Positions 1 through 7,625 of a stretch of 64,000 nucleotides of DNA are shown piece by piece. The notes beneath the pieces are model-generated. The model saw nothing but the letters and a program-made list of their open reading frames with translations, searched no databases and was not told where the DNA came from. Source of the DNA: Agrobacterium sp. RAC06 (GTDB lineage: Bacteria > Pseudomonadota > Alphaproteobacteria > Rhizobiales > Rhizobiaceae); NCBI RefSeq assembly GCF_001713475.1, contig NZ_CP016499.1, positions 558,001 to 622,000 on the forward strand, given 5' to 3'. Within the stretch, counting starts at the first letter, position 1. Every line of letters starts with the position of its first letter. Made by a program: the position numbers and the translations under genes.

Positions 1-161
1 CAATAGGGCTGACCGTCGATGACATAGGCGACGTGACAGAGCAGGGCCGCATCGAGCACGGCATAGACGGCGTCGCGGTCGTAAGCCGCGCGCTCATGCA
101 GGCGTTTTGCCCGGTTGCGCGGGGTAACGGGGAAGGATTGTGGCTCGGGTCTCTCGTTCAT
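1..161 (-). CDS. PPOX-fold (pyridoxamine 5'-phosphate oxidase family) flavoprotein, 5' part only
   Basis: This is the N-terminal part (53 codons) of a gene that runs off the left end of the window. It starts at an ATG whose complement is 159-161, with GGAGGCA just upstream. The visible protein begins MNERPEPQSFPVTPRNRAKR and continues with HERAAYDRDAVYAVLDAALL. That resembles the FMN-binding split-barrel family often called nitroimidazole-resistance or flavin-nucleotide-binding proteins. Such genes are often divergent from a MocR-type regulator, as here, so the neighbour probably controls it. The catalytic and flavin-binding residues lie outside the window, so the substrate cannot be judged. 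Confidence 0.75.
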   Translation of the reverse strand, partial: MNERPEPQSFPVTPRNRAKRLHERAAYDRDAVYAVLDAALLCHVAYVIDGQPY

Positions 162-225
162 GCTTGCCTCCTGACGGCTGATGCGGCAGGGATAGTCTGA
201 TAGATTGGTCCAAAGAAGATCCATG
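162..225. promoter_or_regulatory. Divergent promoter/operator region of the PPOX and MocR genes
   Basis: This 64-bp gap separates two divergent start codons, so both promoters must lie in it or overlap the gene starts. GATAG occurs twice in direct orientation (191-195 and 199-203), followed by ATTGGTCC. MocR-type regulators commonly bind direct repeats next to the gene they control, so this is a plausible operator. That is inference; no -35/-10 pair is convincing by eye. Confidence 0.35.
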
Positions 226-1677
226 ATGGTCAAAAATATCCGAACCAATTCCGACTGGTCTGCGAGCACGCCGATGCTGCCGGCGCAGGGGCCGCGGCGG
301 CTGGCGCTCTATCGTTCGCTGCGCGGGCTGATCGAAAGTGGCCAGATGAAGCCCGGCGACAAGCTGCCGACGACGCGGGATATCGCCAAACGGTTTGGCG
401 TGTCGCGTGGGGCGGCCGTTGCAGCCTATGAGATGTTGGTGGCCGACGGATTTGCCGAAGCGCGGGTGGGGGCGGGGACCTATGTGGCCGAGGCCGTGCC
501 ACTGTTGCAGGCCGTGCCCGAGCCGCGGGTGATCGAGGTCCAAGAGGTGGCAGCGCCGCTGCCCGGCGCACTCGGTTGTTCGACGGCGGACGAGACGACG
601 CTTCGCATCTTCCGCATGCTGATGAACCGGCATCTCACGCAGCCCTCGGCGCGGCATTTCCACTACAACGATCCGGCGGGAAGTCATGCGCTCCGTGTTG
701 AGGTTGCGGCTTACCTCAAGGCGGCGCGCGGGGTGGTATGCGAACCGGATCAGGTGATCATGACGGCGGGCACGCAGCAGGGGCTGGATCTGGCTGTCAG
801 GGCACTTCTGAAACCCGGCGATCCGGTTTGGATCGAGGACCCCTGTTATGCAGCGGCGCGCGAATTGTTTGACGGCACGGGGATTGCCGTGACGCCGGTG
901 CCTGTCGATGGCGAAGGGATTGATGTGGCCTCAGGGATTGCGGCGCGGCCGGATGCCAAGGCCGTCTATGTGACGCCGTCGCATCAGTATCCGCTGGGTG
1001 TGACGCTTTCCATGGCGCGACGGCTTGCCCTGATCGACTGGGCGCGGGCCACGGGCGCCTATATCATCGAGGATGATTACGACAGCGAGTTCCGCTTTGC
1101 CGGCCCGCCCTTGAGCGCGCTTCAGGGCATCGATGGCGAGGGGCGGGTGATCTATTTAGGCACATTTTCGAAGACGCTGCTGCCCGGTTTTCGCTTCGGC
1201 TATCTCGTGGTTCCCCGGCATTTACGTGAGCGAGTGCTGACAATTCGCCGGCTAACTGATCGCTTTCCGTCGACGCTGGCCGAGGATGCGCTGACGGAAT
1301 TCCTGCGCGACGGGCATTTTTCGGCGCATATCAAGCGGGCGCGCAAGCGGGTGAAGGCGGCGCGGGATGCGCTCATCGAGGCGCTTCGCTGCGATCGGCT
1401 CGCGGTGACCGTGCCGGAACAGGGTTTGCATCTGGTGGCCGAGCTCGACGGGGCGGAAGACGATGTGGCGCTGGCAGCTGAGGCGCGGGCAGTTGGTTTC
1501 GGCGTCAAGGCGCTGTCGCCGCTTTATCATGGCGAGACGAAACGGCGCGGACTGGTGATCGGCTTTTCCGGCTTTGCGCCTGACGTGCTGGCGCAGGCGG
1601 CCCGGCGTTTCGTGTCAGGCCTTCAGGGCTCGCCGATGCGCGACGCCGTCGACCCAGATCGTCAGCATCTGAGCTAA
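226..1677 (+). CDS. MocR-type transcriptional regulator (GntR HTH + aminotransferase fold)
   Basis: The 483-residue protein has an N-terminal winged helix (roughly residues 20-90, with LPTTRDIAKRFGVSRG) joined to a fold-type I aminotransferase-like domain. The PLP lysine is about K316 in GTFSKTLLPGFRFGY. MocR/GntR proteins sense PLP or an amino compound and control nearby genes, here probably the divergent PPOX gene. Start: ATGs lie at 223 and 226. AGAAG at 214-218 spaces better to 226. A TTG at 205 is less likely. The 3' end overlaps the convergent TetR gene by 63 bp. The ligand is unknown. Confidence 0.9.
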   Translation: MVKNIRTNSDWSASTPMLPAQGPRRLALYRSLRGLIESGQMKPGDKLPTTRDIAKRFGVSRGAAVAAYEMLVADGFAEARVGAGTYVAEAVPLLQAVPEPRVIEVQEVAAPLPGALGCSTADETTLRIFRMLMNRHLTQPSARHFHYNDPAGSHALRVEVAAYLKAARGVVCEPDQVIMTAGTQQGLDLAVRALLKPGDPVWIEDPCYAAARELFDGTGIAVTPVPVDGEGIDVASGIAARPDAKAVYVTPSHQYPLGVTLSMARRLALIDWARATGAYIIEDDYDSEFRFAGPPLSALQGIDGEGRVIYLGTFSKTLLPGFRFGYLVVPRHLRERVLTIRRLTDRFPSTLAEDALTEFLRDGHFSAHIKRARKRVKAARDALIEALRCDRLAVTVPEQGLHLVAELDGAEDDVALAAEARAVGFGVKALSPLYHGETKRRGLVIGFSGFAPDVLAQAARRFVSGLQGSPMRDAVDPDRQHLS

Positions 1678-2241
1678 CAGCTGCTGCGGCGGCGCAGGGT
1701 TTGGCCGCGACTGCTTTAGCCCTTCCGACATTTCGAAGACGATCACCTCATGGAACAGCGCCTGGGCACCCCGGGCGTAAAGGCGTGCTTCGCCTGAGGT
1801 GAGAGAAGGATAGACGCGGGTGAAGAGGGCAGCAACCTGGTCTTCCACCTCGAAGCAGAGGCGCATGAAGGTCTCGGTATAGGGGCCGGTGACGATAGCC
1901 GCCTGGCTGAGATAGAGCTCGGCAAAGGCCGGCTCGCGGCAGAAATAGGTGAGCCAGGGGCTGAGCAGGCCGACCAGCTGGATGTCGAGCATTGCTTCTG
2001 GATCGATGCCGACGCCCTTGCGACCGGCTTCGGCCAGTTGCTCGATCTCGGTCAGGCCGAGGGCCGCCAGGAGATTGGTCTTGTCGCCGAAATGGGCAAA
2101 GACGCTGGATTTCGCGACTTTGGCGGCATTGGCGATCTGGTCGATGCTGGTCTGCTCGTAACCCTGACGGGAAAACAGGTCTCGCGCGGCGGCCAGAATA
2201 TGGTCCCTGGTCTGACGGCTGCGGGTCTGGCGAAGCTTCAT
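1615..2241 (-). CDS. TetR/AcrR-family transcriptional regulator
   Basis: The 208-residue protein has a typical TetR N-terminal helix-turn-helix (about residues 10-57: RDHILAAARDLFSRQGYEQT, then VAKSSVFAHFGDKTNLLAAL). The C-terminal ligand domain is variable. It is divergent from the NAD(P)H oxidoreductase gene, with two copies of a near-palindrome in between (2280-2322), which suggests it represses that gene and itself. Its last 63 bp overlap the 3' end of the MocR gene on the other strand, and the codons there (VDGVAHRRALKA) still read as a normal protein tail. The inducer is unknown. Confidence 0.9.
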   Translation of the reverse strand: MKLRQTRSRQTRDHILAAARDLFSRQGYEQTSIDQIANAAKVAKSSVFAHFGDKTNLLAALGLTEIEQLAEAGRKGVGIDPEAMLDIQLVGLLSPWLTYFCREPAFAELYLSQAAIVTGPYTETFMRLCFEVEDQVAALFTRVYPSLTSGEARLYARGAQALFHEVIVFEMSEGLKQSRPNPAPPQQLLAQMLTIWVDGVAHRRALKA

Positions 2242-2279
2242 GCGCGAATCCTTTTGGTCGAGCCTACGCCAAATATATG

Positions 2280-2293
2280 TTGACCACGGTCAA
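2280..2293. promoter_or_regulatory. Putative TetR operator, copy 1
   Basis: TTGACCACGGTCAA is palindromic except at its two central bases. The 12-bp core TGACCACGGTCA recurs exactly at 2310-2321, with centres 29 bp apart (close to three helical turns). The site lies between the divergent TetR and oxidoreductase genes, the usual place for a TetR-family operator. Binding by the neighbouring regulator is inferred. Confidence 0.7.
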
Positions 2294-2308
2294 TTTCATC
2301 TCCATAAA

Positions 2309-2322
2309 ATGACCACGGTCAA
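2309..2322. promoter_or_regulatory. Putative TetR operator, copy 2
   Basis: ATGACCACGGTCAA is the second copy of the core TGACCACGGTCA. It lies 18 bp before the ATG of the oxidoreductase gene, where a bound repressor would block transcription start or early elongation. Confidence 0.7.
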
Positions 2323-2339
2323 AAACGCGAGTGTTCCTC

Positions 2340-2936
2340 ATGTCCTTTCTGTCGCGCGATGCTCAGCCCTCGAGAGTTCTGGTCCTGAACGGCAATCCGG
2401 CCAGGGATGCCCTGTGCGGCGCCATGGCGGAAAAAATCGCCGACGAGGCGCGGCGGCGTGGCCAGACGGTTCGGCTGGTGCATCTTGAGGATCTCGATTT
2501 CGACGCCAATCTTCGCCGAGGCTATCGCGCGCGCATGGAATGGGAACCGGATATCAAGGCCTTTGCCGACAGCCTGACCTGGTGCGACCGGCTGGTGATC
2601 GTGCATCCACTCTGGTGGGGATCGGCGCCGGCTAAGCTCAAGGGCCTGCTGGACCGTGTCCTGATGCCCGGTTTCGGCTTTCAATACATCGAGGGCAAGG
2701 CATTCCCGAAGCCGCTGCTCGCTGGGCGCAAGGCCCGCGTCGTCATCACCTCGGACACGCCGACCTTCTTTCTCAAATGGTTTTACGGCAATGGCTGGGT
2801 GAAGGTGCTGCGCCGGCAGATCCTGGGCTTCTGTGGCTTTAGGGATTTGAAGGTGAAGTATTTCAGCCCGGTGCGTGGGGCAAAGCCCGAGGCGCTGGCG
2901 AAGATGGTGGAGGATGCGGCTGGGATTTTGGGGTGA
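2340..2936 (+). CDS. Flavodoxin-fold NAD(P)H:quinone oxidoreductase (NQO/KefF-like)
   Basis: The protein has about 198 residues. After a short lead it begins a Rossmann-like flavodoxin fold with RVLVLNGNPARDALCGAMAE. WCDRLVIVHPLWWGSAPAKL and KGLLDRVLMPGFGF are the family hallmarks of the FMN site of NQO1/MdaB/KefF-like proteins. They catalyse two-electron reduction of quinones or electrophiles with NAD(P)H in the cytosol. Start: ATG at 2340 is preferred over the in-frame GTG at 2331, although no strong ribosome site is visible. It sits directly behind two putative TetR operators, so it is probably induced by an electrophile or drug sensed by that TetR. Confidence 0.85.
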   Translation: MSFLSRDAQPSRVLVLNGNPARDALCGAMAEKIADEARRRGQTVRLVHLEDLDFDANLRRGYRARMEWEPDIKAFADSLTWCDRLVIVHPLWWGSAPAKLKGLLDRVLMPGFGFQYIEGKAFPKPLLAGRKARVVITSDTPTFFLKWFYGNGWVKVLRRQILGFCGFRDLKVKYFSPVRGAKPEALAKMVEDAAGILG

Positions 2937-3073
2937 GGGGGAAGGGGCGGCTTTGGATATAAGCGGGATGGCATCCTTTGGGCAACAGATCATAAGTGTG
3001 GCTGTCGCGATGCCAACACAACCGGACTGCGTCGGCACGTCGATCTACAGTCCCTGCCGATGGTATTAGGAGA

Positions 3074-4831
3074 CTAACGGCTTAGAGATGAAATCAGCCA
3101 TTCTAGTTCTGTGCGAGCGGATGAAAGTACGCTTGCGTAGGAACTCACGGTCGTCATGTCAGTCCCATATCTCTTGTCCATGGAGGCTGCAGAGCCCTTA
3201 CCGATCATTAGTATTCGCAACGGGCTGGATGAGGTGATCGTCCGTGACAAGTCATCGCGATATTGCTCGGCCTGCGCAATGTCTTCCCGAGAAATTGAAT
3301 GGTTCGGGCGTTTGAATTCGATCAGCAGGTAACTGTCAGCTAGATCCTGCGACAACAGAAGATCAGGCCGTTTCGAGGCTCGCTCACCGGTAAATGTCTT
3401 ATCACTGTAGCTTGAGATGACCCGTTTCAGTGTGCTGTTCGAGGACATCAGAGCGTACTGGCGACCGAGAAGCCACAAATTCGTCTCGAAGGCCTTATGA
3501 ACGTCTTTTTCGAGGGTCGCTTCGTTCTCGATAAGCTCCTCAAGGTAGTCCAAAAATCTCATCCGTCTGGTCGCTTGAGCAGCGATACCCGAGAGCTCGA
3601 CCAATCCAAAATCTTCAAGCGCCGCAGCGAAAGAACTTACATCTGTCCTGTCTGTTGCATTGATCCGCTCAAGTACCGCCCAATAGGCATCATGCTCCAT
3701 GGCGTCGAGCGCGACATCTGCGATTGTCGCAATGCGGTCTTCGCTTTCCCGATAGAATCGTTGCAGGATCCGATGGAGGGCTTCTTCAGCAAAGCGTCTG
3801 CGGTGTTCTGGTAGGTCTTTCAGCCTCGCGTCTAACTGCCTTTTCAATCGAGCTAGCTGAAGGCTCATATCGCGAGAGTGGCTCTCCTTAAGCCCTTCTT
3901 TGACGATCGATTTGACGTAAGTTTGGATTTCTTGGAATGCTTTGCTGTTCTCGATTACACCGCCCCAATCTGCGGTTACGAAATGGTCGTTACCCTGGAG
4001 TTCCACCTCTCCGTAAACTCTTTTCGACAAGTTAAAGGGAATTTCCTCATCATCATCTAAGCCGAACATCATTGGTTTGCCGACGACCTTCCCATCTACC
4101 TTCAACACTATACCCGGTGATTTTGGTGCCTTCTTGCCGTCTGCAATCGTAAACTTTAGGCGAACTGGGCCGCTCTCCGTGAGGGTCTGCTCGACTTCCC
4201 TCGAAACGCCTGGAACATCATCTACCGATAGCAGCACATCATTTACGTATACCTTGAAGGCATCCTCTCGGCCGTATTCGTGGACGAGGACTTCTCGAAA
4301 ACGATCTGGAGTGGGGAAATTCAAGCGACTATCAAGACCGGATAGCGTGATTGTCGTACCCGTATCAGCTTCGCCTGCATCTTCCTCATTGAATGGTAGA
4401 GGTACAGCTTCAAGGTCATTCTCGTTCTCGGAAAGGACGAGCTTGTCTATCGTCAGGGTGCATTTTAATCCTCGCGCAACCGCTGAAACATCCATGCGGC
4501 TTGCCAATGACAAGCCCGCGAACTTGCCGATACCTTTACGACCCTTGACCTTCCGCTTCAGGAAAGGGGTCCGCTCGCCCGTCCGTGCGCGCTTATCGCT
4601 GGCGATGTTCAGGTATTCGTTTCTCATTTCCAGAGATGTCATTCCTGAACCGTTGTCGCGCACGATAATCGGATCAGGCGACATGGGCGCCGGCAATGTG
4701 ACCCACACGTTTTTAGCGTCGGCGTCCCATGCGTTATCGACTAGTTCCTTTAGGGCAGTTTCGCTTGATCTATAGGTTTCACCCAGAAGTCTTGTTAGTC
4801 GTGTATTGACCGAAAAATGCACGTCATCCAT
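3074..4831 (-). CDS. GHKL ATPase fused to a C-terminal PD-(D/E)XK-like nuclease domain
   Basis: The protein has 585 residues. The N-terminus is a GHKL (Hsp90/MutL/MORC-type) ATPase: motif ELVDNAWDADA with N33, then D59-NGSGM, then GRKGIGKFAG (97-106). The C-terminus has RPDLLLS (D490) and LLIEFKRP (E505-x-K507) followed by QAEQY, the pattern of a PD-(D/E)XK or Shedu-like nuclease. MORC-like ATPases are known from bacterial restriction and defence contexts, so an anti-phage role is reasonable but unproven. It stands alone, with a GAGGAA ribosome site 8 nt before the ATG, and is visibly AT-richer than its neighbours, which suggests acquisition by transfer. Confidence 0.75.
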   Translation of the reverse strand: MDDVHFSVNTRLTRLLGETYRSSETALKELVDNAWDADAKNVWVTLPAPMSPDPIIVRDNGSGMTSLEMRNEYLNIASDKRARTGERTPFLKRKVKGRKGIGKFAGLSLASRMDVSAVARGLKCTLTIDKLVLSENENDLEAVPLPFNEEDAGEADTGTTITLSGLDSRLNFPTPDRFREVLVHEYGREDAFKVYVNDVLLSVDDVPGVSREVEQTLTESGPVRLKFTIADGKKAPKSPGIVLKVDGKVVGKPMMFGLDDDEEIPFNLSKRVYGEVELQGNDHFVTADWGGVIENSKAFQEIQTYVKSIVKEGLKESHSRDMSLQLARLKRQLDARLKDLPEHRRRFAEEALHRILQRFYRESEDRIATIADVALDAMEHDAYWAVLERINATDRTDVSSFAAALEDFGLVELSGIAAQATRRMRFLDYLEELIENEATLEKDVHKAFETNLWLLGRQYALMSSNSTLKRVISSYSDKTFTGERASKRPDLLLSQDLADSYLLIEFKRPNHSISREDIAQAEQYRDDLSRTITSSSPLRILMIGKGSAASMDKRYGTDMTTVSSYASVLSSARTELEWLISSLSR

Positions 4832-5039
4832 CGAACGCGTTCCTCAGCTCGCACCTAAACCAAAAGTAGCAGAAAGAATAAGTCTCTGAAACCTGAGTTG
4901 GCCATTCCCCACAGGAAACAACGCAGCGCTGGCTAGGTGTAAAGTCTCTGCCTGTATCGGTGCGCCAGCTAGACATACAAAGACGCGAGATTTATTGAGG
5001 CTAATACTAAAGACTCGTGGTTCTGTGAGGAGAGCAGTG

Positions 5040-5408
5040 GTGGAAGCTTTTGATGATCCTAGGCTACCTCACTTTCGGATTACTATGGATGACGGAAGAT
5101 TAGCGTGGCCGGTGGCTGAAGCCAACGGCGTGACGCTTGAGGTCTTCTACCTCCGGCTTAGCATGCGGTGGTCCGGCCAGAAGGCGGCAACCCATCCAGC
5201 GCCCACTCGGCAGCGAAGATCACCGCCTCAGCGACCGTCTCTGAAGCTATCGACGTTCCTTAATGATGGACGATTAGCGTGGCCGGTTGCGGCATCAAAC
5301 GGAGTAAGCGAGGCTCTGTTCTATGCCCGGCTCAAACAGGGGATGGGGCCGGATGATGTAGCGTTCACACCAGTAATGCCGCGAGGATGGCGACCCCACC
5401 GTCGTTAG
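5040..5408 (+). CDS. Small protein with two DGRLAWPVA repeat units (HTH-like)
   Basis: About 122 residues starting at GTG 5040, with AGGAGA at 5028-5033 six nt upstream. In-frame GTGs at 5037 and 5025 and a TTG at 4995 are alternatives. Two repeat units are visible: DGRLAWPVAEANGVTLEVFY and, about 58 residues later, DGRLAWPVAASNGVSEALFY, each followed by an RL segment. A 16-bp DNA identity (5098-5113 and 5272-5287) underlies them. The pattern alanine-rich helix, NGV turn, xxFYxRL helix resembles short helix-turn-helix repeats in phage and mobile-element proteins. No function is assigned. It lies beside the GHKL/nuclease gene in the same AT-rich insert. Confidence 0.5.
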   Translation: MEAFDDPRLPHFRITMDDGRLAWPVAEANGVTLEVFYLRLSMRWSGQKAATHPAPTRQRRSPPQRPSLKLSTFLNDGRLAWPVAASNGVSEALFYARLKQGMGPDDVAFTPVMPRGWRPHRR

Positions 5409-5482
5409 TCCCAGGCAATCAGTTACGCTGCTGCAGTCTACTTGCACTCTGACGCAGTAGAACCTGAACACGCCCCACCCTA

Positions 5483-7516
5483 CTACTCCCTCGACCGCCG
5501 CCGTCTCCGGCCACCACCCTCGCCATCGCCGTCCGCCAGCACCTTGCGCTCCGGCAGCGTCACGGCTGCCGAAAGCTTCGGGAAGGGATCGACCTTGTTC
5601 GGCAGGGCCATGGCGTCGATGAAGAGTTGCTGGAAATGCGGCTCGAGGGCTGTTTCGATCTTTTCGATGCGGGTGACGGTTTCCTCGATTTCGCGGCGGT
5701 AGTCGCGGTTGAGGAGGGCCATCAGGGCGCCTGTGCCGGCGGCGTTGCCGACGGCTTTGACCTCTTCGAGCTCGCAATCGGGGATGAGGCCCAAGACCAT
5801 CGCGTATTTCGGATCGATGAAGGAGCCGAAGGCGCCGGCGAAGCGGATGGTGTCGACGGTCTCGACTTCGAGCTTTTCCATCAGGAGCTTGATGCCGGCA
5901 TAAAGGGCGGCCTTGGCGAGCTGGATGGCGCGCACGTCGTTCTGGGTGACGGTGATCTTCTGGGCGCCGTCATGCAGCAGGTAAGAGAAGGTGCGGCCGT
6001 TTTCGAGAATTCTATGGCTTTTCGCGGCCATGCCGCCGTCGACGACGCCGTCGGTGGAGATGACGCCGGAGAGATACATTTCGGCGACGACTTCGATGAT
6101 CGCCGAGCCGCAGATGCCGGTGATGCCGGTCTTTTCCGCGGCCTCGGCAAAACCCTCTTCATCGGACCACTGCTCGACACCGATGACCTTGAAGCGGGGT
6201 TCCAGTGTTTCCGGGTCGATGCGGACGCGCTCGATGGCGCCGGGGGCGGCGCGCTGGCCGCAGGAGATTTCGGCACCTTCGAAGGCGGGGCCCGTGGGGG
6301 AGGAGGCGGCAACGGTGCGCTCACGGTTACCAAGCACGATCTCGGCATTGGTGCCGACATCGACCATCAGCATCATCTTGTCCTGGCGGTGCGGGCCTTC
6401 CGAAAGCGTGGCGCCGGCTGCATCCGCGCCGACATGGCCGGCGATGCAGGGGAGGCAATAGACGCGGGCCCCATGATTGATGGCGAGATCGATCTCGCGC
6501 GACCAGGTGTGCACGGCGCCGGAGACGGCAAGCGCGAAGGGCGCCTGGCCGAGTTCGGTCGGGTCGATGCCGAGGAACAGGTGGTGCATGATCGGATTGG
6601 CGACGAAGACGGCGTCGAGGATATCATTCGGATCGACGCCGGCTTCCGCGCAGACCTTGACGGTCAGATCGTTGATCGCCTGGCGGACGGCCTTGGTCAT
6701 GGCCTCGCGGCCATCCGGGTTCATCATCACATAGGAGACGCGGCTCATCAGATCCTCGCCGAAGCGGATCTGCGGGTTCGACGTGCCGGAGGAGGCGATG
6801 ACGCGGCCTGACAGAAGCGAGACGAGATGCATGGCGATCGTCGTCGAGCCGATGTCGCAGGCGATGCCATAGGCCTCGTTGTGCAGCCCCGGCCAGAGCG
6901 CGATCATGTTGGGGCGCGAGGTGTCGAGGTCGCGGTGGATAGCGGCGGTGACGCCCCAATTGCCCTTGCGCAAGGTCTTCTGGACATCCGGCAGGAGATG
7001 TTGAGCGACGAGGATGTCGTTGAAACCCCAGTCCTTTTCCAGCATCAGGTTCAGGCGGTCAAGATCGCCAAGCGGCTTATGCATGTCGGGTTCGTCAACC
7101 TCGACATAACATAGCTGGATGGCCGGATTGCGCGGGAAGGTGCGGTCGGTCGCGGCCTTGCGGATGACCTGGGCATTGACGACCGTATCCGGCGGCACGT
7201 CGACGACGAGATCGCCCTGGATGGTGGCCGAGCAGGAGAGGCGGCGGCCTTCCGGGATGGTGCGGACCTCGGCGTAGCGCTTTTCCTTCGGACCGACCGG
7301 CGAGATATGGTCGTTCGACGAGGTGATGCCGTGCTTGGCGAACTGGCCTTCCTGGACCTCGATCTGGCAACGCCCGCAGGTGGCGCGACCGCCGCAAACG
7401 CTCTCCACGTAGACGCCAAGCGTGCGCGCGGCTTCGAGCACTGTGGTGCCGATGGGGAAACGGCCACGCTTGCCGGAGGGCATGAAGAGGACGAGGGGAT
7501 CGGTTGCGTCGGTCAT
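5483..7516 (-). CDS. RamA-like corrinoid activation protein (2Fe-2S + ASKHA domain, DUF4445)
   Basis: The protein has 677 residues. Residues 1-100 form a plant-type 2Fe-2S ferredoxin domain with cysteines C41, C47, C50 and C95. The rest is an ASKHA-type ATPase fold, with ACDIGSTTIAMHLV and LMVDVGTNAEIVLGN as phosphate-binding segments and IRFAGAFGSFIDP near the end. This is the architecture of proteins that reductively reactivate inactive Co(II) corrinoid to Co(I) using ATP (RamA and relatives). The C-terminal tail is Gly/Arg-rich (GEGGGRRRRRSRE). In this cluster it should service the corrinoid protein at 13664-14365. It is the last gene of the minus-strand run. Confidence 0.9.
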   Translation of the reverse strand: MTDATDPLVLFMPSGKRGRFPIGTTVLEAARTLGVYVESVCGGRATCGRCQIEVQEGQFAKHGITSSNDHISPVGPKEKRYAEVRTIPEGRRLSCSATIQGDLVVDVPPDTVVNAQVIRKAATDRTFPRNPAIQLCYVEVDEPDMHKPLGDLDRLNLMLEKDWGFNDILVAQHLLPDVQKTLRKGNWGVTAAIHRDLDTSRPNMIALWPGLHNEAYGIACDIGSTTIAMHLVSLLSGRVIASSGTSNPQIRFGEDLMSRVSYVMMNPDGREAMTKAVRQAINDLTVKVCAEAGVDPNDILDAVFVANPIMHHLFLGIDPTELGQAPFALAVSGAVHTWSREIDLAINHGARVYCLPCIAGHVGADAAGATLSEGPHRQDKMMLMVDVGTNAEIVLGNRERTVAASSPTGPAFEGAEISCGQRAAPGAIERVRIDPETLEPRFKVIGVEQWSDEEGFAEAAEKTGITGICGSAIIEVVAEMYLSGVISTDGVVDGGMAAKSHRILENGRTFSYLLHDGAQKITVTQNDVRAIQLAKAALYAGIKLLMEKLEVETVDTIRFAGAFGSFIDPKYAMVLGLIPDCELEEVKAVGNAAGTGALMALLNRDYRREIEETVTRIEKIETALEPHFQQLFIDAMALPNKVDPFPKLSAAVTLPERKVLADGDGEGGGRRRRRSRE

Positions 7517-7570
7517 TCTGGTCTTTCGGTTTCGAGGGACGTCTCCCTCATCTGTTGTGCGGAGGTTTTA

Positions 7571-7613
7571 CCCCCCTCTGTCACTGCGTGACATCTCCCC
7601 CACATGGGGGAGA
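7571..7613. repeat. Intergenic palindromic element, RIME-like
   Basis: This C-rich block contains an 8-bp perfect inverted repeat, TCTCCCCC (7594-7601) and GGGGGAGA (7606-7613), with loop ACAT. It is preceded by CCCCCCTCTGTCACTGCGTG. The form recalls the short intergenic mosaic elements spread through rhizobial genomes. It lies between two genes of the same operon and might act as a weak terminator or mRNA processing site. Family assignment is from memory. Confidence 0.55.
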
Positions 7614-7625
7614 GTGGTGCTTCGA

